A stretch of DNA of 64,000 nucleotides from Cladobotryum mycophilum (taxonomy: Eukaryota; Ascomycota; Sordariomycetes; Hypocreales; Hypocreaceae): assembly GCA_036429605.1 (NCBI GenBank), contig CM071589.1, positions 930,001-994,000 on the forward strand. The letters are read 5' to 3'. Under the pieces are notes generated by a model, which had not been told where the DNA came from, did not search any database, and saw only the letters and a program-made list of their open reading frames with translations. Shown here one piece after another: positions 12,505-23,193 of the stretch. The translations under genes and the position numbers were made by a program. Each line of letters opens with the position of its first letter. The stretch's first letter is position 1.

Positions 12505-14078
12505 CTAGTGTGGCACGTTGGATGGAATTTCCGGCCAGGGAGTACGGATAGCAGTAATAACGAAATTGTCAAGAATGCGAGCGGCGAAGCCTGACTCGCA
12601 GTATTGGAAGTAGTACTGTTCATTTGGTTAGCCACAGCACCATCGGCGCGCTCATATATCCCACAGAAACTTACCATCCACTGTCTGCGATACGCCTCAA
12701 TGTCGTTCTCCACCGCGTCCTGGTGTTTGGAGACAAAGTCTGCCCTGATTTCCTCCCAGTTGCGCTCAAAGTTCTGGCGCCAGCACTGCAGCGTCTTGAT
12801 GTAGTGCGGCCCAATGCTCTGAACCGTTTCCACCTCAAGCTTCCCGCCGGAGCCGTTGTGGACCGACGTCAAGAGCTGGTTAACCGAAGGGAGGTACCCG
12901 CCAGGGAAGATGTAGCGGTCGATGAATGTGTCCACACCTGGCCTGACGGTGTTGAACTGCGAAACGTCAGTCTCATGGACATGGGACGGGATGCGATGAA
13001 AACCTACCGACTGAATGTTTGTTATGCCTTGGACGACCATGAGGCCACCTACTGGTTTCAGAAGCGACGATATGCACTCAAAGAACGTGTTGATGAACTT
13101 GTCCCCGACGTGCTCTACCATTTCCACAGACACGATGCGATCGTATCCGCCCTCAGGCTTTGGCGCTTTGCGGTAATCGCAGAGCAATATGGTAATCTTG
13201 TCCTCCAGCCCAGCCTCTTTGATCCTCTCCTCGGCCATCAACTTTTGCTCAGCGGAAAGTGTCAACCCGGTGACTTGACATCCAGTCTGTCTCGCCGCTT
13301 CGATCGCAATGGAGCCCCACCCACAGCCAATGTCCAGGAGGTGATGGGTCTTTGATAGCCGTGCCTTGTCAATTATGTTCTGAACCTTGCGAAGCTGTGC
13401 CGACTGTAGATCTTCGTCGGCGTCGCCAGACCAGAGGGCGTTAGAGTAGATCATGTCCTTGGAGAGGAAGCCAGAGAAGTGCTTGTTCGAAGTGTCGTAG
13501 TGGAACGAGGCATGGTTTCGAGCGCGAGCGGTGTCATTGATGGGACTGAAGAGCAGATGCGACAGGCGTGGGACGAGTTGGTACAGGATGTTGCCGCCGG
13601 AAGAGCCAAGGAAATCTCTGTTTGTAATGTAGAGCTGGGAATCGCAAAGCAGAGATTAGCAAAGTTGGCGTGTAAGTGCAAAAACGTCGCCTCTCACGAC
13701 CAACGTACCGTAAACAATCCCACGAGGTTGTCGCATTCTATCTCTTGTGCCATGTACGCTTCCGAAAGGCCCTAATACCACAGCGTCAGTTCAAAGGGAA
13801 GAGAGGGGGGAGAAGAAGAAAAAAACACCAGCCCGTTTGTAGGCCATTGAACAACGTACCAAGTCAAATGCCTGGCAAATCCGCACCCAGGCCTGAGGGT
13901 TTTTGAAGACGACAGCGACGCCGGGTCCGGATTTCAGATTGGATTCGTCGCCAAAAGTGACGGCATCGCCTTTGTCGTCGCCATACTTTGTCGTCACTGT
14001 CAGACGGCCCTTCTTGACACGAGCCAGAGCTTGAAGAACCAGTGTTCGAGCGGAAGACTGAACCCAAGTTTCTGCCAT
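12505..14078 (-). CDS. Cyclopropane-fatty-acyl-phospholipid synthase-like SAM methyltransferase
   Basis: SAM-dependent enzyme of the CFA synthase/mycolic-acid cyclopropane synthase family, which adds a methylene bridge (or methyl) to unsaturated acyl chains of membrane lipids. Exons (minus): 14078-13860, 13771-13709, 13634-13008, 12956-12675, 12615-12505; 433 aa. The SAM motif LLDIGCGWGS is at about residues 193-202; downstream are VSVEMVEHVG, DRYIFPGGYLPS and a C-terminal YYFQYCESGF block. The final exon is read in the frame ending NVPH, which restores the family C-terminus. Intron 3 (13007-12957) is only 51 bp, a multiple of three and free of in-frame stops; removal gives the better family match. 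It lies about 1.5 kb from the Zn2Cys6 regulator on the same strand. Product chemistry (cyclopropane versus methyl) is not decidable here. Confidence 0.9.
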
Positions 14079-16829
14079 TGCAAACGTAATAAGATGAGTA
14101 AACAACTACTGATATCTCAATGCAAAACGCTTCACTTACAGACGCAGAAAATCCAACCTTGAGCAAGTGGGAGGGCTTCAAGCATATCTATGATTGCTCA
14201 CAGCTGGTATGGTTACAGTGGGTGGGGGGAATAGGATGTACCATGGATATTGGGCGGAGATTTCTGTGGACCCAGCTTATCATTTGTGGTGGTTCAAGAG
14301 GAGTTCTTTTCTCGACTTAGTAATATGATCCATTTAGCATACATGTTTTACATTACCATCCCGCTAAGTTGTCATGGGTGGGGGTTGGAGAGGTTTTGCT
14401 TTGGAGGACTCTTTGGGATAGGCATTCGTAGCATTACAAGCTCATGATCCATTCAGTGTAGCTTGTCCGAGCAGATCGGACCTTATGACGCCCTTCCCCA
14501 TCTGAGATTTCAATGGCCTAATCATACCCTTGAAAGAGTCTAGATCGGCAGGCAGATGAAGACCCATAGAACTCAATGGTCAAGACCCATATCGGCAGCC
14601 CGTGCCCCAACCAATAGAATATTTCCACAAATTAATCAGGGTCCTCATCGCCTTGTGATCTTCACCCATACGCTTGTCCTGTTTTTGGATCTGTTTGTTT
14701 AGGACCGGTGAGGACATGGCTGGCTAGTAAGTAGCGTAGGCGCGGCCATCCGAGTTTATGCGGTGACGTTCCCGTCTGCATGGCATACATAGGCTTATTG
14801 CTTCAGCCATCCAATCTCTTCCTGAAGAGACGAATTTCCTCCAGATCACGTGGAGGCGGCGCCTCTGCAAACGGGTGTCATGTCCTATGCCATTCTACCC
14901 GGGGAGACTGCCTGGGGCAGTAGTATGCTGGGAGTCAGTTCAACCGCCTTGATACCAGCATGCCCGGTTTTCTTTTACTAACCATGCCTTACACTAGATT
15001 TCTGATCTCTTCTAAGACTTGACTAAGGCCTGTCGTAACCACACATGGCGCGATCCAGAAGGCACTGGCAGGCAAGCAGCAAGCGAAACGACTTGTTGGT
15101 GCGTTGAGCTGTGGGGTGCTAAGCAGCCGTACGGCTTCTCGAGCCTCTGGGTCGGATTTTGTTGGAAAGCCGTCTGCCCCCACTTCGTCATGTAGGTTTA
15201 TTGGGGGATTTGTTTGAGAGACGCATAGGCAAACGCTGCATCCGCCTTTGAGCTTATGTACCCGTCTGAAAAGTGGTGAGTATCCGAAAGTTGCTCTAGG
15301 TGGAGCACTCGTTTAGAGCCTCCAGTCTCCGCCATAATCCTATTGGCTACGGTCGGGTCAATCACATGGTAGATGGATGTGAACGCTTTCAAGCTTTCCG
15401 TGGAGATGGTGAATAGATGAGTAGGCACTGCTTCGCTTTTGATTGAGATGTTAGATCCGTCGTTGGTCGGGTGGATAGCCGGGCGGAAGGTGATCGGGAT
15501 CTCTCCCTAGGAAATTAGCAGGGTCCAAGAGGGCCGAAACTTTGGAATGGGGATGAGGGAAAGGGGAGACTGGGTGGTCCATCCTGTGCTGAAAATGACG
15601 CTGGTATTGAATGTGCATGCATTGGCCGGGCAAGCCAAGTGCCAAATGTGGATGAGTTGTTCCCCAGCAGCCATGGTACAGCCTGTGCGTGGGTCTTCCC
15701 GTTGATGGGCGGTTGAATATATCGGCCCCATCCCCCAGACGGCCAGGTTAGGCTACTGGTGTGTGTGTGGGAGTGCGAGTTGGGAGTGTGTATGTCTACT
15801 CTAGTCGGAACTGCAGCACCACAACGTTCATTCGCATCACTCACGTTCACGGCCCCGGGAGCGACGACGAGGCCCTACGATGAGAAAGCATAGCATTTGA
15901 GATCTTCGAGAGAAAAAACGAAACGAAACGATGGTACAACTACCCCCCGAGACAGGACGACCGCGACAGGCAGAGAGTATTGTCAACCCGATCGATACAT
16001 ACAAATGGAGGGTTGGTATTTTCCCAACGCACTTCACCGACTAGAGCCATGGGATCAGCTCTGTATACGAGACCATTCCGTCTTCCCGACATCATGTGTA
16101 CTCCCCTCTCATACCTCCTGCCCCAAGACACATCATCTTGGCACGAGCTCAAGCGCTGCTGCGTCTTCAAGCGGCTACACGACGATACCTCTGGGGCAGG
16201 ATAGCAAGGCTGTGGCCTGTGTCAGCTAAGTTCGGGTGGCTGCTCTCCAGAATCCTGTATCTCTGTTCAACCTTGGCCGTTTGTCCAGTAAACATGGCTC
16301 GACCAGAGAGTTACTCCCGTCGAACGCATTGTCCAAGATGCTCAACATTATGACAGGACATTTATGTAGTTCACGAGCCATGCCATCTTACTTCATTGCT
16401 GTGACTTCTTCCCCCTCGCCCTATTGACAGTAGACAAACACCATCGCCACGTTTCTATCAGGATAGAAGATATCCCTTCACTGGGACGGGTTGTGAGGTA
16501 GAGAATTAGGTAGGCCAATCTTGCAACCCCTTCCGGCTCAGCACATCTCCATCTTTCCGTTCAACTTCAAACGCTCCAGGCTTCCCCGCCATTGACCTAC
16601 GGGACCGATTACTCTTATGCGCAAGGGGGACGGGGCCGAAACTTTCCACAGCAGCTTGCCGTTCTCAAGCCGGTAAGCTACCCTAATTACAGGCCACGGA
16701 TGACAGGTGAGCGCGGCGTCCTTTGTCGTCCGTCTGATGAGAATACTTCCCATCTCCCTTACACTTCCAGGTCCCCATCCCTCTTCATAATTGACCGTCT
16801 TTCTCTGCCAGTAGATCTTCATATTCTGA
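14079..16829. other. Long intergenic region
   Basis: 2.75 kb without a supportable gene. Frames of up to about 110 codons exist on both strands but have no recognisable motif and no consistent splice structure. The left part is the promoter side of the CFA-synthase-like gene. Confidence 0.55.
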
Positions 16830-17744
16830 TTGTTGCCCAAGGTAGCAGTTCCTCTCATCAATCTTCCCAGAGAGATACGCGACTACATCACATCAGTCAA
16901 AGATGCCACCAAAGCCCTTGAGGAGCTGTCAAACATGGTCGAGATTTTGATTCAAGAGCACCAAGCGTGGATGCGACAGCCCTTGGACAACCGTTTGCAA
17001 GATCATATCCGAGCTTCCCTCAATTCCGTCAACAAGGCAAAGAAGGCGATCGACAGGCTTCGAAGCAAAAAGAAGATTTCATTCCTGAACCGCACCATTG
17101 TGTGGCCCTTGAAGAAGCGCTCGTTTGAGGAAGCTCTTGAAAAGGCTCGCGAAACAAGGGTTGTTGTCGGCTACCAAACCACGACGAACTTGGAGGTGAC
17201 CACGACGGTTATGACAGACGTCGTGCTTAACATTGATGCTAACTTGCAGAATCTGAGTGGAGAGGATGGAGTCTTGAGCAACATATTGCAGAGATTGATT
17301 GCTGTAGGAGAATCAAGCAATCAGGATGCTACTATATTGGAAATGAGGGGTGACTTGGATCAACTAAGGTATGTTATTTTCCATATCCATTCCCACCCGC
17401 AACTGCTAATTATTTCGAGGGGCGACCTCAAGGAGACGATAACTTCTGTCGTATTGTCCCTTCTTTCCAATGAAAACGACACTCCCAATTACGCCAATAA
17501 TCGGATACTCTCACCCGACGAAGGAATCGCGTCTAATACAAACGAGATGGCGCGCAACGAATCAGATGTCATCGAGTCAGAGGATAACCCATTACCGTCA
17601 ACGGATGCCGAGCTTAGAGATGGCAGCCCCAGAACCCGCGAATTGGCATCATTTTCACTTGGCCTTGCCTGTTTCGAATGCGACTCTCCTGAAGCACAAC
17701 TCAACGACACCATCAATTTGTATGGGTGCTTCTTAAATCCTTGA
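16830..17744 (+). pseudogene. Fragment resembling the N-terminal domain of fungal STAND/NLR proteins
   Basis: Open frame of about 304 codons beginning without an ATG; the first ATG is at 16935 (residue 36). Residues about 14-130 resemble the helical N-terminal domain seen at the start of fungal STAND proteins (PF17111-like): a YITSVKDATKALEELSNMVE helix, a central KKAIDRLRSKK segment and the conserved TIVWPLKKRSFEEALEKA block. The usual first 20-25 residues (an ALGVASSVIAV-type helix) are missing and I cannot find them upstream, although CTTCCCAG at about 16870-16877 could be an acceptor. A 51-bp in-frame intron is plausible at 17369-17419. No NACHT/NB-ARC P-loop follows; the tail is Ser/Asn/Glu-rich and ends at 17744. 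It is either a decayed gene or a short stand-alone domain protein. Confidence 0.5.
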
Positions 17745-19001
17745 TCAAGAGTGTAATCCAGGTTCTCTTTTGAATGGTTAACTTTTCCATGTCACCTATC
17801 AATAGGTCTGGGCTATCTACAGGGCCAAGATTCGAATAGCAAACGCGCGCAAGAGGGGTATGTTGTGGGAAATTTGGGGACGTATTACTTCTTTTGTACG
17901 GCAATGATATCTTTGGAGTACAATGATGGGGTATTGGGTCGTGATTTTAGAAACGAATAAGATCGTTTATGTTGTGTATGATGGGTTTGACGGGATGAGG
18001 AAAGGGGGGGGGCTACGACTCCTTGTTGGTAGACAATCTGGTTGAATCTTAGATCATCTTGCTTGCTTACACGGACTCGTGGGTGGATAAGTGTAGAAGT
18101 TTTTGTCGGAAATGAAAGGAAACTGGCTCATGATATTTTCCTCCATTCTAGCACTTTCATCTTGAACATGCTTAGAATCCCTCTCAGTGTGAATGCCATT
18201 AATATTGACATTATCGACAAACGGATTTGGGCCATAAATAGAGGCATACAATGCCTCTCTGAGCACTGACCCGGATACAGCATCAAAGGCCAAGTGGTTC
18301 AGCGCGACGGCAAAGCGCGCTGCAGTATAAGGCAGTAGGTATAACTGCTGTGCTTGAGCAACAAAAGGCAATGCTGTTCCGTCCAATTTGTGAACCCCAA
18401 CTCCCCTCCTCCCCATCAGTCACCCGGTGGCCCAGGCCGGCATCACGACGCGCGAAGACAAACAACCCCTCGCGCATCAAAGGACCAGAGGGAGAGTAAC
18501 GGCCCAAAAACGACGGGTTTGTTTAAAACGGACATGTTTTCTTTGAGAATGCGGTGCGTTTACTTCCCCTTCGAACTGTGCCGTACTCGATCCCAATCCT
18601 TCTTCTTTGCGCGTCTAACTCTATCATTGTTGACTAGAGATTTGTTTGTTCCTCATTGTATCTATGCTTGCAAGTGTTTTTCGAGACTAGAATATTACTC
18701 TTGCAAAAGGCCAAGTAGACGGTATCACGGCCACTGTGAGTTATAAAATCCAGTCCGTCTCCCACTCTCCCTCACCTCCAGACACAACAGCAAACGAAAT
18801 CATTTGCCTCATTTCAGTGCAACACCAAAGACCTTCTGCCTCTGAAGCACCGTCCCTTTAGACGGACTCAGTCACTAGCATCACAACCAATTTCACACAT
18901 CTCCATACCTATCCATTCAATTACCACCAAATTCCAACCTCAATTCTGAACCCCTCCAAACAAAGAAAAAAGAAAAAGAGGATCCCACCAACTTGCTTAA
19001 A
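17745..19001. other. Intergenic region
   Basis: Between the STAND-like fragment and the F-box/ankyrin gene. I looked for a P-loop (GxxxxGK[ST]) or other NACHT motif that would link the two and saw none. The final 250 bp, rich in C/A/T, are probably the promoter and leader of the ankyrin gene. Confidence 0.55.
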
Positions 19002-20192
19002 ATGGCAGCCAACAAGAGCAAGACTGCGCACCTGAGCGTACGCTTACCTGTGGAGATGATGGTTACTATTGCCAGCCACTTAGACAGCCGACGGGATAAA
19101 CTCAATCTCTCCCTGGTGAATCGCAAGTATCACCACGAAGTACTCAATCACTTGCACAACTACGTCATATCGTGTGATTCGAAGGCTAAGGGATACTCGG
19201 TGCTGCATAAGGCGATAGAGCGTCACGACTTCTACATCGTCGGCAAGTATCTTCGCCTTACCCCAGTGATCAAATTCAACCAGGAACCTCGGATGCCACT
19301 CGTGCACATCGCCGTTCACGAAGGACGCATTGATTTGCTGAAGATGTTACTGGATCGAAATGACGTTACCGACAATAATGACTGGATGTTGAACAGAAAG
19401 TTCGGCAACCGTCTTCCGCCGCTCATCCAGGCGGCTAGAATGGCAGACATGGCAGACGTCATATCTCTGCTACTCAGCCACAAGAAAGTCGACAAGAATG
19501 TGAAATCAGACGGACATAATGCGCTCTGGCACGCCGTCAAAAAAAGGAATTACGACGCCATCAAGGCATTGTTGCAGGATCCCGACGTAGAGAGGAATGG
19601 TGATCTTAACGAGTCCTTGGGCATATGGGGAGGGCATGACAACGAGCCATTATGGTTGGCTATGGACGACCAATACTATAACATGCCCATCATAGAACTG
19701 CTGATCAAAGATGAGAAGACCGACCTAGATAGGAGGAACGTTCACGGCAAAACAGCATTGACCATGGCCATCGATAAGAAAAAGGAGTGTGTTGTGGAGC
19801 AAATCATCGCAACAAGGAGGGCGGTTCTCAGCTATCGAAGTGACATTTCAGCGGCAGAATACGCCGAACGAACCAGTTGGGCCAAGGCATTTCGAAGCAA
19901 CAATCGGGGCTGTGGATATAGCGACCTGAAGAAGCGTTATACAGGTAGTTGGGATGCAGACATCTTGGAAATGCTGCATCACCCAGAGTTGGTCTATGAA
20001 AGGACAAACAAGTCCGTGGTCGACGAACCAAAGACACCAACGCCAAAGAAAAAGACAAAGACGCCCGCAGCAGCTCCATCCGGCGATGCCAAAACAACCC
20101 CCAAGGAGGCCAAGGACAAGCGGAGTAACTCCGTGTTCAGCGTGCTTGGCCCTGTTTTCAGGTTCGGGTCTAAACGCGACAAGAAGGAGTGA
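19002..20192 (+). CDS. F-box-like / ankyrin-repeat protein
   Basis: Intronless 396-aa protein with a start in good context (AAAATGGC). Residues about 13-50 (VRLPVEMMVTIASHLDSR then LSLVNRKYHHEV) match an F-box, which recruits SCF ubiquitin ligase through Skp1. About six ankyrin repeats follow: SVLHKAIERHDFYIVGKYL (from about 66), PLVHIAVHEGRIDLLKMLL (about 100), PPLIQAARMADMADVISLLL, NALWHAVKKRNYDAIKALL, EPLWLAMDDQYYNMPIIELL and KTALTMAIDKKKECVVEQI. The tail (about 340-396) is Lys/Thr/Pro-rich and ends in a basic segment. Such proteins probably act as substrate adaptors; the target is unknown. It lies 1.25 kb after the STAND-like fragment on the same strand but has its own start and F-box, so it reads as an independent gene. 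Confidence 0.85.
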   Translation: MAANKSKTAHLSVRLPVEMMVTIASHLDSRRDKLNLSLVNRKYHHEVLNHLHNYVISCDSKAKGYSVLHKAIERHDFYIVGKYLRLTPVIKFNQEPRMPLVHIAVHEGRIDLLKMLLDRNDVTDNNDWMLNRKFGNRLPPLIQAARMADMADVISLLLSHKKVDKNVKSDGHNALWHAVKKRNYDAIKALLQDPDVERNGDLNESLGIWGGHDNEPLWLAMDDQYYNMPIIELLIKDEKTDLDRRNVHGKTALTMAIDKKKECVVEQIIATRRAVLSYRSDISAAEYAERTSWAKAFRSNNRGCGYSDLKKRYTGSWDADILEMLHHPELVYERTNKSVVDEPKTPTPKKKTKTPAAAPSGDAKTTPKEAKDKRSNSVFSVLGPVFRFGSKRDKKE

Positions 20193-21118
20193 ATTGGGGG
20201 GAGGGGGTGAAGGAGGTAAAATTGCAGTTTAGTTAACATAGGAGAGGATGGATAGAAGGCGTTATAGACTAGCTTTCACGGTCATGTTTACAAGATGATA
20301 CTACCCAGACCCGGTGATTGTATCCGCTACATCTTTTCGACGCTTCATCAGTGCGCGTATCGCGGGTGTGCGCGTGTGCGCCCTTCATAGAGTTAATCTA
20401 CATGTGTGTTTTGTTGGGCTGTAGAGTCAAATAAATAAATAATAATAAATAAAATAAAAAGTACCCCCCTTATTCGGGGGACGGGTTGTCTAGTCGGCGA
20501 CGTTACTGTGGCTTCGTATTGGCGTTTTCTGCCAGGTGAATTGAGAGATGAGGCCGTTATGGGATGGTTACTCATTCATTTCGGGATGCCAAACCTAGAC
20601 TTAGATGGGCAATCAGACTCGGAATCATCCAAACGTTCAGGGCTGCCCCCTCGTCGTCCCCGTGTGGCAGTTCTTGGCAAGCAAGAAATCAAGCTTTCAA
20701 GGGGAGTACAACAGCGAAGCCAAAGCAAGCCACACAGCCATGAAGCAATTCGTTTCCTAAAATAGAGAGAAGAAGCTCCCTGTGTGTGCACGATGGATCG
20801 GGAACTCGTTTGCATGGGGGGAAGGGGAGGGGCAGACAGGCACAAAAAAAGACGTGCTTCAAACGTGCGCGTGGCTGGGGAATGGTCACTATGTCCCCCC
20901 ATCCCAAAGCATGATTCCTACACGCGCCAAATTCGATGGCTGGAGCCGGAGTAGTGGGCGGATCATCCCTCATCGGTGAGCCTCCTCGCTAAGAAGTAGT
21001 CCAGTAATCGTCCCGTCTCACTCTCATCCGTTCTCTGGTCCGCCATTGTGTCAACATTCGTGATTGTTTGTCTGTCTGCGTGTGTGTGCGTGTGTATACC
21101 CCAAGAGTTGAATTCAGT
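20193..21118. other. Intergenic region
   Basis: Between the ankyrin gene and D-amino-acid oxidase. AT-rich TAAATAAATAATAA-type sequence at about 20430-20460 is a plausible terminator/polyadenylation area, and a TG-rich tract just before 21100 lies in the oxidase leader. No gene seen. Confidence 0.55.
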
Positions 21119-22563
21119 ATGGTTTCCATAGCGGCAAACGATGCCATTGTCATTGTCGGGTACGTTCATGCATTACAATTGCCCCCCCCCTTCCATCTTA
21201 CACACAGAAAAGTAGCCCACTGACGCCATTCACTACCTCCAGTGCGGGCATCATCGGCCTAGACGTTGCCCTCGTCCTCGCTCGACAAGGCCTTGGTCCC
21301 TACATCACCGTCGTGGCAGAGCATCTACCAGGAGACACTTCTCCAGAATACACATCACCATGGTAAGGAAGACTCGGCTTTTTCGTATCCATTCCCTAAT
21401 CATCCCCCCCATTTGCCAAATCTAATTTGAGAATGGATGGATGGGCAGGGCCGGGTGCAACTTTTCCAGCATTTCAGGCAGTGACAAGAATGCCTTGAAA
21501 TGGGACCGCCATGGATATGCGCACCTCTCTGAGCTTGCGTCTGAGAAGAGCGACGAGGCCTACGTTCGCAGGACACCATCGAGTGAGATTTGGGATGAGA
21601 TTCTATCGCAAGACAAGATCCAGACAATGTCGAAATACCTCGAAGATGTAAGTGCGCACACATACACACACACACACACACCATGTGGGAAAGTCATTGT
21701 TTGCTCCGCACTCTGAAGCGTAAAGATAACTACATCGACTGACTTGCTTTACTTTGCTACCCTCCTTTTGCAGTTCAAAATCTTGCCGCCAAACAAACTC
21801 CCCCAAGGCGCCAAGTTTGGCATCTCATTCACCACTTTGACCTTGAACGCCCCCAAGCACATCGAGTACCTCTTCCGCACCCTCCGGGACCAATACGGGG
21901 TGCGCTTCCTGCGCAAGAAGCTCCCCGGCCTCCACGCCGCCTACGACAGCCCGACCACCAGGCTCGTCTTCAACTGCACCGGCCTCGCCGCCAAGACGCT
22001 GCCCGGCGTCGAGGACCAGAACTGCTTCCCGACCCGCGGCCAGGTCGTCCTCGTCAAGGCGCCGCGCGTGCAGCGGAACGCCATGCGGTACGGCAAGGAC
22101 TACATTACCTACATCATCCCCCGGCCGGGCACCGACGGTCATGTCATTCTTGGTGGGTTCCTGCAAAAGGGCGTGAGGTGAGTGTTCCCCCCCCCGGGTC
22201 TCTTTTTTACAGAGCATTGCATTACATTTCCTGCTTACACGCATTCTTCCTAGCGATGGCTCAACCTACTCGTACGAGGCGGAGGACATTCTCACTCGCT
22301 GCAGGGGATTGGTCCCCGAGTTGGCAGATGACCCATTCGAGGTGATTGCCTCATTTGCAGGCATGCGACCATCGCGCATCGGAGGCGCGCGCGTCGAGCG
22401 AGATGGGATTCTCGTAGACGGCAAAAAGAGAATCATCGTGCACAATTACGGCGCGGGCGGCACGGGGTTCCAGGCTGGGTATGGAATGGCATTGGAGGCT
22501 GTCGGAACCGTCGAGGATGTGCTGCGGGAACTTCAGACGCCAGATCTCAAAACACGACTATAA
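21119..22563 (+). CDS. D-amino-acid oxidase
   Basis: FAD flavoenzyme that oxidatively deaminates D-amino acids to 2-oxo acids, ammonia and H2O2, usually in peroxisomes. Exons: 21119-21159, 21243-21362, 21449-21647, 21774-22177, 22254-22563; 357 aa, the family's usual size. Intron 1 splits the FAD-binding loop: splicing gives IVIVGAGIIGL, with Gly14, Gly16 and Gly19 as GxGxxG. Further family marks are FNCTGLAAKTLPGV, RGQVVLVKAP, YIIPRPGTDGHVILGG (the Arg is in the substrate-carboxylate position) and the C-terminal HNYGAGGTGFQAGYGMA block. The last residues are TRL, a weak match to the peroxisomal PTS1 signal, so peroxisomal import is possible but uncertain. Intron 3 carries a CA repeat (about 21664-21681). 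A gamma-glutamyltranspeptidase-like gene follows on the same strand. Confidence 0.95.
21664..21681 (+). repeat. CA microsatellite in D-amino-acid oxidase intron 3
   Basis: About nine AC units shortly after the intron 3 donor at 21648. Probably length-polymorphic and without effect on the coding sequence. Confidence 0.8.
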
Positions 22564-22930
22564 GGGCCGGCCGACCGTAGACTACCGACCGCGTCCATGC
22601 CATTTTCACGTCATATTCGTCATATAGATATATATCTAATCTAGCTGAAACCACCATGTAAACTATGTGGAATACTTCTCGGGTTCAAGTCCACCGGTCT
22701 CGCAGACATGTCACCAACCCCAATTCATTCTAAGCGACGGCATGATTCGATCCAACAAGCACAACCATGACTAGGAATTACATAATAGCCTCTATCAAAA
22801 GATCCATACAAGTACACACCAATGCATGACTCTCTCTCTCTCTCTCTCATCGGGTAAATCGGAAAAGGCTCGTCATCTCGCCATGTGTGTCCTCCTCGCT
22901 TCCCCAGTTGCCTATTAGAGCATCCGGCCA

Positions 22931-22940
22931 CCGGAACCGG
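22931..22940. promoter_or_regulatory. Leu3-type motif CCGGAACCGG
   Basis: Perfect CCGGNNCCGG palindrome 254 bp upstream of the GGT-like start codon. This is the consensus bound by the Zn2Cys6 regulator Leu3 in yeasts and moulds. Whether it is used here is unknown: the downstream gene is not a classical leucine-pathway gene, and the branched-chain aminotransferase in this window lacks an obvious copy. Confidence 0.35.
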
Positions 22941-23102
22941 ATGGGGTTGTGCAGCTTCGATTTGCCCCTCCCTAATCGGAACGGCACAGGCCATGGGATG
23001 GGCTTTTTTTTTGGGGGGGGGGGAGGGGAGTGAGGGCCCTACAGGTAATATCGATGGAATAGAGTTACATGGCGCGGGCTGAGACTCCCTCCCACCTCCA
23101 TT

Positions 23103-23112
23103 TATATATAAA
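23103..23112 (+). promoter_or_regulatory. TATA-type element
   Basis: TATATATAAA lies 82-91 bp before the ATG of the GGT-like gene and is followed by a CT-rich tract. This is a normal spacing for a fungal core promoter. Confidence 0.55.
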
Positions 23113-23193
23113 ACATTTGAGACTTTTGCATCAATTTTTTCCCTCTTTCTCTTCTTCGTTTTACTTCATACTTTGTGTAAAAATAAAAAAAAC

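Larger units (their letters stand above)
22564..23193. other. Intergenic region with promoter of the GGT-like gene
   Basis: Contains a (TC)9 microsatellite at 22831-22848, a perfect CCGGNNCCGG palindrome at 22931-22940, a G-run at about 23013-23022 and a TATA-type sequence at 23103-23112 followed by a CT-rich leader. No gene. Confidence 0.65.

Noticed and set aside
14078..14181. Extra upstream exon for the CFA-synthase-like gene (MKPSHLLKVGFSAS with a GTAAGT donor)
   Set aside because: Its phase does not match the next exon at the only good acceptor, and the ATG at 14078 already gives a family-like start.
18054..18416. 120-codon minus-strand frame between the STAND-like fragment and the ankyrin gene
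   Set aside because: No domain, no splice signals, and it sits in the presumed promoter of the ankyrin gene.
22679..22690. GGTTCAAGTCC resembling a tRNA B box
   Set aside because: No A box or acceptor-stem pairing can be drawn at the right distance.
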